Below, in pieces: positions 59,374-64,000 of a stretch of 64,000 nucleotides of DNA. The notes beneath the pieces are model-generated. The model had not been told where the DNA came from. It saw only the letters and a program-made list of their open reading frames with translations, and did no database searches. Numbering within the stretch: position 1 is the stretch's first letter; each line of letters starts with the position of its first letter. The DNA lies in the NCBI RefSeq assembly GCF_025061645.1, contig NZ_JANYMP010000001.1, positions 571,591 to 635,590 on the forward strand. The letters run 5' to 3'. The stretch is from Umezawaea endophytica (GTDB taxonomy: Bacteria > Actinomycetota > Actinomycetes > Mycobacteriales > Pseudonocardiaceae). The translations under genes were made by a program, and so were the position numbers.

Positions 59374-60210
59374 ATGGCGAGCGAACCGCAGGCACCGACG
59401 ACCCGGGACCCCTCCGGCACACGGCGGGAAACAGGCCCTCGGTGGTTGCTGTGGGTCACCACGCCGCTGATCCTGGCGGCGTTCATCGGCGGCTGGAAGC
59501 TCTACACGATCGTGTTCGACATCGGCGAGCTGATCCTCCCGCCGCCGGAGGACGTGTGGTTCGCGCTCATCGAGCTGCTCGGCCAGCCCATGATCTACCA
59601 GGCCACCTACGTCACGTTCTACGAGACGATGGTCGGCTTCCTCATCGCGGTCGTGTTCGGCGTGGCGCTGGGCATCGTGCTCGGCAAGGTGCGGTCGCTG
59701 GAGAGGGTGCTCTCGCCCTTCCTGGTCGCCACCCAGGTCGTCCCGAAGGTCGCCATCGTCCCGTTGCTGCTGCTGTGGTTCGGCTTCGGGCTGACGTCGA
59801 AGATCTTCATGGCCGCGATCATCTCGTTCTTCGTGATGACGCAGAACACCATCCTCGGCATCCGCTCCATCGAGCCGGGGCACCGCGACCTCATGCGGGT
59901 GATCCAGGCCCCGTGGTGGAAGCGCGTCATCTCGCTGGACATCCCGGCCGCGCTGCCCGCGGTGCTCACCGGCATCGAACTGGGCATCGTCTTCGCCATC
60001 ACCGGCGCCATCGTCGGCGAGTACCTCGGCGGTGACGAGGGGCTGGGCGCGCTCGCGACGGTCATGCTCGCCAGCCTGCGCACCGACCAGCTCTTCGCCG
60101 TCGTGATCATCATGACGCTGCTCGGATTCCTGCTCTACGCCGTGGTGGCGGGCATCCGGCGATTCGCTATCCCCTGGCACGAATCGTCGGGGCGTGCCAC
60201 CTCCCTCTAG
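59374..60210 (+). CDS. ABC transporter permease, NitT/TauT (SsuC) type
   Basis: 278 residues with six membrane helices. Coupling loop KRVISLDIPAALPAVLTGIELGI and the family's VPKVAIVPLLLLWFGFGLTSKIFMAAIISFF (motif IVPLLLLWFGFG, about residues 130-142) are typical of SsuC/TauC permeases for sulfonates, taurine, nitrate or pyrimidine precursors. The ATG at 59374 follows GGAGGTCACCGA. First gene of a five-gene or longer operon: permease, binding protein, flavoprotein, cupin, ATPase. Confidence 0.9.
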   Translation: MASEPQAPTTRDPSGTRRETGPRWLLWVTTPLILAAFIGGWKLYTIVFDIGELILPPPEDVWFALIELLGQPMIYQATYVTFYETMVGFLIAVVFGVALGIVLGKVRSLERVLSPFLVATQVVPKVAIVPLLLLWFGFGLTSKIFMAAIISFFVMTQNTILGIRSIEPGHRDLMRVIQAPWWKRVISLDIPAALPAVLTGIELGIVFAITGAIVGEYLGGDEGLGALATVMLASLRTDQLFAVVIIMTLLGFLLYAVVAGIRRFAIPWHESSGRATSL

Positions 60211-60232
60211 CCGGAAACCAGGAGTAAGCACC

Positions 60233-61276
60233 ATGGACAGACGTTCATTCCTCCGTGCAGGCGCGTTCGCGGTCACCACGGCCGCGGGAGGCACGTTCCT
60301 GATCGGCTGCGCACCCACCACCCGCAACTCCGCGTCGAACGCGACCGGGGACCCGAACCTCCCCGAAGTCGCCTTCGTGACGCCCTTCCAGCACATCATC
60401 AACTACATCGACGTGTACGTGGCCGTCCAGGAGGGCTTCTTCGAGCAGGAGGGCCTGCGGGTCAAGCCGATCGGCGGCACCGGCACGGCCAGCTCCGTCT
60501 CCCAGGTCACCGCGGGGCAGGGCATGTTCGGCAAGGCCGCGAGCGTGATCACCGCGCCGCTCATCCTCGACACCGGCGCCGAGATCATCACCGTCGGGCA
60601 GAACGACCAGGTCAGCCAGTACAGCGTCGCGTCGGACCCGGCCAAGCCGCTCAACAACCCGAGCGACTGGCAGGGCAAGACCATCGGCGTCATCTCCAAG
60701 GGCGGGTCGACCGAACTCCTGCTGGACGCCATGTCGGTGACCGCCGGACTCGATCCCGCGAACGTGCGCAAGGTGGTCACCGGCGCCGACGTCGGCTCGC
60801 TGGAGTTCCTGAAGCGGGGCGAGGTCGACGGGTTCATCACGTTCCTCGGTTCCGAGACCGCGCTCCGGCAGCGCGGCGTCGAGCTGAACTACCTCAACAC
60901 CGACAAGTTCGCCAAGGTGCCGGGCGACTCGTACTTCGTGAAGAAGTCCGACGCGCAGTCCAAGGGCGAGGAGATCACCGGCTACCTGCGGGCGTGCCGC
61001 AAGGCCTACGAATTCACCGAGGACAAGGCGAACCTGGACAAGGTGCTGTCCGCGATGAGCGCGTTCAACACCGTCGAGGTGTCGGACAAGGAGTTGGCGC
61101 GGCTCAAGATCGAGGCGCAGGCCAAGCTCTGCAAGCCCGCCAACGGCAAGTACCTGTCGATCGACATGCCCGCGTGGGAGTCGGCGCTGGAGCTGATGCG
61201 CAAGTCCGGCATCGTCAAGGACAAGAACCGGCCGCTCTCCGACATCGTCACGTCCGAGTTCGTGGACAAGGTCTGA
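60233..61276 (+). CDS. ABC transporter substrate-binding lipoprotein, NitT/TauT (SsuA/THI5) type
   Basis: 347 residues. The N-terminus combines a twin-arginine motif (DRRSFLRAGAF) with a lipobox FLIGC (Cys27), i.e. a Tat-exported lipoprotein. NMT1/SsuA-like domain: YIDVYVAVQEGFFEQEGLRVKPIGGTG, WQGKTIGVISKGGSTELLLD and GEVDGFITF. The 22-bp gap to the permease indicates cotranscription. The ligand is unknown; the family includes receptors for sulfonates, riboflavin, thiamine precursors and aromatic acids. Confidence 0.9.
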   Translation: MDRRSFLRAGAFAVTTAAGGTFLIGCAPTTRNSASNATGDPNLPEVAFVTPFQHIINYIDVYVAVQEGFFEQEGLRVKPIGGTGTASSVSQVTAGQGMFGKAASVITAPLILDTGAEIITVGQNDQVSQYSVASDPAKPLNNPSDWQGKTIGVISKGGSTELLLDAMSVTAGLDPANVRKVVTGADVGSLEFLKRGEVDGFITFLGSETALRQRGVELNYLNTDKFAKVPGDSYFVKKSDAQSKGEEITGYLRACRKAYEFTEDKANLDKVLSAMSAFNTVEVSDKELARLKIEAQAKLCKPANGKYLSIDMPAWESALELMRKSGIVKDKNRPLSDIVTSEFVDKV

Positions 61277-61281
61277 CCCGG

Positions 61282-62727
61282 ATGGCCGACCACATCGAGA
61301 CGGACCTGCTGGTCGTCGGGGCGGGAACCGCCGGTCTGCCCACGGCGATCGAGGCCGCGAGGCACGGGCTGCGGGTGACCGTGGTCGAGCAGGCCGACCA
61401 GGCGGGCGGCACGCTCTGGCGCTCGTGGGCGCAGATGTCCGCCGGGGGCACCGCCCTCCAGCTCTCGCGCGGCATCCACGACACCCCCGAACTGCACTAC
61501 GACGACGTCATGCGGATCAGCAAGCGGACCGCCGACACGACGCTGGTGCGGTTGGCCGTGGAACACGCCCCCGAGGCGGTCGACTGGCTCATGTCGGCGG
61601 GGTTCGACATGGACCCCGACGCCCCCGCGATCCTGTACTTCCACGAGCCGTACTCGGTCCCCCGCACGTACTGGGGCCGCAACGGCGGCCGGTCCGTCCT
61701 GGAGGTCCTCCTCCCCCGGCTCGAACGGGCCTGCGCGGACGGCGCGGTCACCCTGCTGCTCAACACCACGATGACGGCGCTGCGCACGGACGGCCCGAAC
61801 CGGGTCGTCGGCGCGACGGTCACCGGACCGGACGGCGAGGTGACCGACATCGACGCGGCGACCGTCGTCCTCACCAGCGGCGGCTACTCCGGCAACGCCG
61901 AGCTGTTCCCGCGGCTCACCGAGGGGTCGCCGCTGGCGGGCCCCGGCGCGCCGACGTCGACCGGCAGCGGGCTGCTCGCCGCGGTGGAGGCTGGCGCGGG
62001 TGTGCGGGGCGGCGACAAGTTCCTGCCGACCTACGGCGGCGTCCTGCTCCGGGACAGTCCATCCAGGACGGTCCCGCTGGACGACTACCCGGCGCTGACA
62101 CCGCAGTCGCGCCCGCCGTGGGAGATCCACGTCAACGCGCACGGCGAGCGGTTCGTCGCCGAGGACGCGGAGAGCGTGGACGTCCGGGAGAACGCCCTGC
62201 TCGCGCAGCCGGGCCTGCGGTTCTGGGTCGTCTACGACGACGCGGTACGGCGCAAGGCTCCCGCGCTGATGCCGGGCTGGTCGGCCGAGGACCTGGCGGC
62301 GGCGTTCGCCGACCACCCGTCCTTCACCACCGCGGACACGCTGGTGGGTCTGGCCGAGGCCGCGGGGATCGACGCGGTCGGCCTGGTGACGGCGGTCGCC
62401 GAGTACAACGCCGCCGTCGCGTCCGGCCACGACAGGTTCGGGCGCACCCACCTGCCGCTGCCCATCGAGCAGGGCCCGTTCCACGCCGTGCTGAACCACG
62501 GCACCACGCTCAAGAGCCCGGCGGGCCTCGTCGTCGACGGCGACCTGCGGGTCGTCGGGCGGGACGGCCCCTTCGCGAACCTGTTCGCCGCGGGCGAGGT
62601 GCTCGGCGGCAGCGCGCTGTCGGGCAAGTCGTTCGTCAGCGGCATGAGCGTGACCCCGGCCCTCGCCTTCGGCCGTCTGCTCGGCCGTCGCGCGGCGGGC
62701 GTCGACACCACAACCTGGAGGTCGTGA
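61282..62727 (+). CDS. FAD-dependent oxidoreductase, fumarate reductase/KstD-like
   Basis: 481 residues, no signal peptide. FAD motif LLVVGAGTAGLPTAIEAARHG (about residues 9-29), TLWRSWAQMSAGGTAL, and C-terminal NLFAAGEVLGGSALSGKSFVSGMSVTPALAFGRLLGRRA, the FAD_binding_2 signature. These include urocanate/tricarballylate/fumarate dehydrogenases and 3-ketosteroid dehydrogenases, introducing or reducing a C=C bond. It starts 5 bp after the binding-protein stop and its stop overlaps the next ATG (TGATG), so it is an integral member of the transport operon and probably acts on the imported compound. Confidence 0.86.
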   Translation: MADHIETDLLVVGAGTAGLPTAIEAARHGLRVTVVEQADQAGGTLWRSWAQMSAGGTALQLSRGIHDTPELHYDDVMRISKRTADTTLVRLAVEHAPEAVDWLMSAGFDMDPDAPAILYFHEPYSVPRTYWGRNGGRSVLEVLLPRLERACADGAVTLLLNTTMTALRTDGPNRVVGATVTGPDGEVTDIDAATVVLTSGGYSGNAELFPRLTEGSPLAGPGAPTSTGSGLLAAVEAGAGVRGGDKFLPTYGGVLLRDSPSRTVPLDDYPALTPQSRPPWEIHVNAHGERFVAEDAESVDVRENALLAQPGLRFWVVYDDAVRRKAPALMPGWSAEDLAAAFADHPSFTTADTLVGLAEAAGIDAVGLVTAVAEYNAAVASGHDRFGRTHLPLPIEQGPFHAVLNHGTTLKSPAGLVVDGDLRVVGRDGPFANLFAAGEVLGGSALSGKSFVSGMSVTPALAFGRLLGRRAAGVDTTTWRS

Positions 62728-63494
62728 TGTGGGATAGGTCCGATGTGGACTTCATCCAGAGCTCCGAAGTGCCGTGGCTGGCGGTGGCCGACGGCGAGTT
62801 CGGCGCCGCGAGCGGCGGTCGGAAGCGGCTGCTCAGCCGCGATCCCGGTGACGGGGCCGAAACGTCCGTCGTGCGGCTGGTGGACCGCCACCGCGGCGTG
62901 TTCGCCTCCGAGGTCGACCTGTTCGTGCTGTCCGGTTCGGGCACGCTGGACGGGAATCCGTTGGAGGTCAACGACTACGTCCACGTGCTCGCGGGCACCG
63001 CGGTCGACCTGGTCGCCGGGCCCCGTGGTCTGGTGCTGTACTGCGGCTTCTGGGGTCCGCCCGCGTTCGGCGCGGGCGAGGGCGGCGAACAGGCGACCGT
63101 GACCCGCACCGAACTGCTGAAGTGGAAGCCCGCCGAGTGGAGCGGTGACGTGAAGCTCGACCCCGGCGCGATGGCCAAGCCGTTGCGCGAGGACGACAGG
63201 GCGTTCATCTACCTCGCGGGCATGATGCCGGGCTGGCGTTCGGAAGCCGAGGAAGCGCACCCGGTGTACGAGGAGTCGTTCAAGATCTACGGCGACGTGC
63301 TGATGGGCGCGCGGGGCGTGATGCGCGAGGGCGCGTACTTCTTCCGCTCCCCCGACGTCTTCCACGGGCCGCTGTACTCGCGCGGCGGCACGATGTCGTT
63401 CATCCGGTCGGACAAGGCGACCACCACCGAGTACCGGGACCCGCCCGCGGGCGGCGCGTGGGACGAACTGGCGAGGCAGGCGTATGCCGACTGA
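62727..63494 (+). CDS. Cupin-fold protein (DUF4437-like)
   Basis: 255 residues starting with ATG in TGATG. Two beta-barrel halves: VRLVDRHRGVFASEVDLFVLSGSGTLDGNPLEVNDYVHVLAGT (about residues 48-90) and EESFKIYGDVLMGARGVMREGAYFFRSPDVFHGPLYSRGGTMSFIRS (about 190-235; motif FRSPDVFHGPLYS). The layout fits ChrR/acetylacetone-cleaving-like double cupins. Metal-binding His/Glu positions are plausible (His221, Glu188) but the first half lacks a His triad. It likely acts as an isomerase, dioxygenase or lactone hydrolase on the imported substrate; this is inferred from context. Confidence 0.7.
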   Translation: MWDRSDVDFIQSSEVPWLAVADGEFGAASGGRKRLLSRDPGDGAETSVVRLVDRHRGVFASEVDLFVLSGSGTLDGNPLEVNDYVHVLAGTAVDLVAGPRGLVLYCGFWGPPAFGAGEGGEQATVTRTELLKWKPAEWSGDVKLDPGAMAKPLREDDRAFIYLAGMMPGWRSEAEEAHPVYEESFKIYGDVLMGARGVMREGAYFFRSPDVFHGPLYSRGGTMSFIRSDKATTTEYRDPPAGGAWDELARQAYAD

Positions 63495-63537
63495 AGCTGC
63501 GGGCAGCACCACCACGACGACCAGCCAGGAGAGGTCC

Positions 63538-64000
63538 ATGAGCGAGGCGAACAGCGGTCCACCGGCTGTGGTGGGGTCCGGCGCGGCCATCTCGGTGCGC
63601 GGTGTCGGGAAGACCTACCAGGCGAGTGCGGGCCCGGTGCAGGCCCTGCTGCCGACGGACCTCGAGGTGGCGCCCGGCGAGTTCGTGGTGCTGCTCGGTC
63701 CTTCCGGCTGCGGGAAGACGACGCTGCTGCGGATGCTGGCCGGGTTGATCTCCCCCACCGAGGGCACGATCGGCATCGGCGACAAGCCGCTGTTCACCGG
63801 CCGCAACAGCACTCCCGACCGCGACGCGCTCGGCTCGCTGGGCTTCGTGTTCCAGGCGCCCAACCTGATGCCGTGGCGCAAGGTGTGGCGCAACATCGCG
63901 CTCCCGTTGGAGGGCAAGGGGACCACGCGCGCGGAACGCCGCGAGCGGGCCGCCGAGATGGCGGAGAAGGTGGGGCTCGCGGACTTCCTCGACCACTACC
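63538..64000 (+). CDS. ABC transporter ATP-binding protein, NitT/TauT type (partial)
   Basis: 154 codons before the right edge. Walker A GPSGCGKTT (about residues 56-64), Q-loop in FVFQAPNLMPWRKV, then the helical domain LPLEGKGTTRAER; the signature and Walker B lie beyond the window. AGGAGAGG stands immediately ahead of the ATG at 63538; an in-frame ATG at 63484 would add 18 residues but overlaps the cupin stop. ATPase of the importer formed with the 59374 permease and 60233 binding protein. Confidence 0.92.
   Translation, partial: MSEANSGPPAVVGSGAAISVRGVGKTYQASAGPVQALLPTDLEVAPGEFVVLLGPSGCGKTTLLRMLAGLISPTEGTIGIGDKPLFTGRNSTPDRDALGSLGFVFQAPNLMPWRKVWRNIALPLEGKGTTRAERRERAAEMAEKVGLADFLDHY

Noticed and set aside
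1-64000. tRNA, rRNA, riboswitch or prophage/integrase signatures
   Set aside because: None seen on reading; no CCA-ended cloverleaf, integrase, or phage structural gene was recognised, though a covariance-model scan would be needed for certainty.

Overview
The window is a high-GC actinobacterial chromosome segment, with GTG and TTG starts, many MarR/TetR/PucR/XRE regulators and Tat and lipoprotein signals. The trio of Methyltransf_19, XRE-DUF5753 and DUF397 genes, the 2-methylisoborneol locus, the deazaflavin-type reductase and a mycobacterial Cds1-like enzyme all point to a filamentous soil actinomycete. Pseudonocardiales (Saccharothrix, Lentzea, Actinosynnema types) is my guess from style; I see no rRNA, tRNA or housekeeping marker to prove it.

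Region 1 (1-13.5 kb, mostly minus strand) looks like one metabolic locus: a dipeptide-type ABC importer, a class-C beta-lactamase-like serine hydrolase, a PucR regulator, an enolase-superfamily N-acylamino acid racemase translationally coupled to a GNAT acyltransferase, and an unusual 1113-residue protein fusing an S9 peptidase to an S12 serine hydrolase. Three palindromes with the core GTCCGCGCGGAC (one copy with a mismatch) lie in front of the regulator, the acyltransferase and the fusion gene. Together these suggest a regulon for taking up and salvaging D-residue peptides through the N-succinyl-amino-acid racemase route. A TnpB-only IS605/IS1341-type element with intact active-site residues sits inside the locus.

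Region 2 (13.6-23.3 kb) holds small accessory units: a RibD-type reductase, an epimerase with a divergent XRE regulator, two TetR regulators with divergent partners, an NmrA-like reductase with an enterochelin-esterase-like protein, and a polar-amino-acid ABC importer whose binding protein and permease are one polypeptide.

Region 3 (23.3-27.3 kb) is the 2-methylisoborneol cluster: a family 2B encapsulin shell protein with a cyclic-nucleotide-binding domain (EshA type), geranyl diphosphate C-methyltransferase and 2-methylisoborneol synthase, ended by a 15-bp stem terminator. The synthase has an unusually short N-terminal extension for a presumed encapsulin cargo.

Region 4 (27.3-38.7 kb) has a Tat-exported flavoprotein with a divergent PucR regulator, a Cds1-type cysteine desulfhydrase, AraC/SDR and NmrA/MarR pairs with matching operators, a P450 divergent from an aromatic amino acid decarboxylase, and an unrecognised small protein.

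Region 5 (38.7-43.4 kb) is a pectin/arabinan degradation locus: GH51 arabinofuranosidase, sugar ABC permease, two pectate lyases. A deletion joins the 3'-truncated PL9-like lyase to the 5'-truncated permease.

Region 6 (43.8-55.6 kb) has secreted proteins (a jelly-roll-like protein, a calcium-repeat protein, a trypsin-like protease), a methyltransferase, an EamA exporter with divergent CGNR regulator, the Methyltransf_19/XRE/DUF397 trio, a 1.3-kb stretch without a clear gene but with a strong orphan terminator, and an NB-ARC/TPR STAND protein built on a 126-bp tandem repeat.

Region 7 (55.1-64 kb) starts with a MarR/FAD-monooxygenase divergon with two matching operators. It then holds an IclR-controlled catabolic operon (NitT/TauT-type ABC importer, fumarate-reductase-like flavoprotein, cupin protein) that runs off the right edge. 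Between iclR and the operon lie decayed tandem copies of the iclR 3' end.
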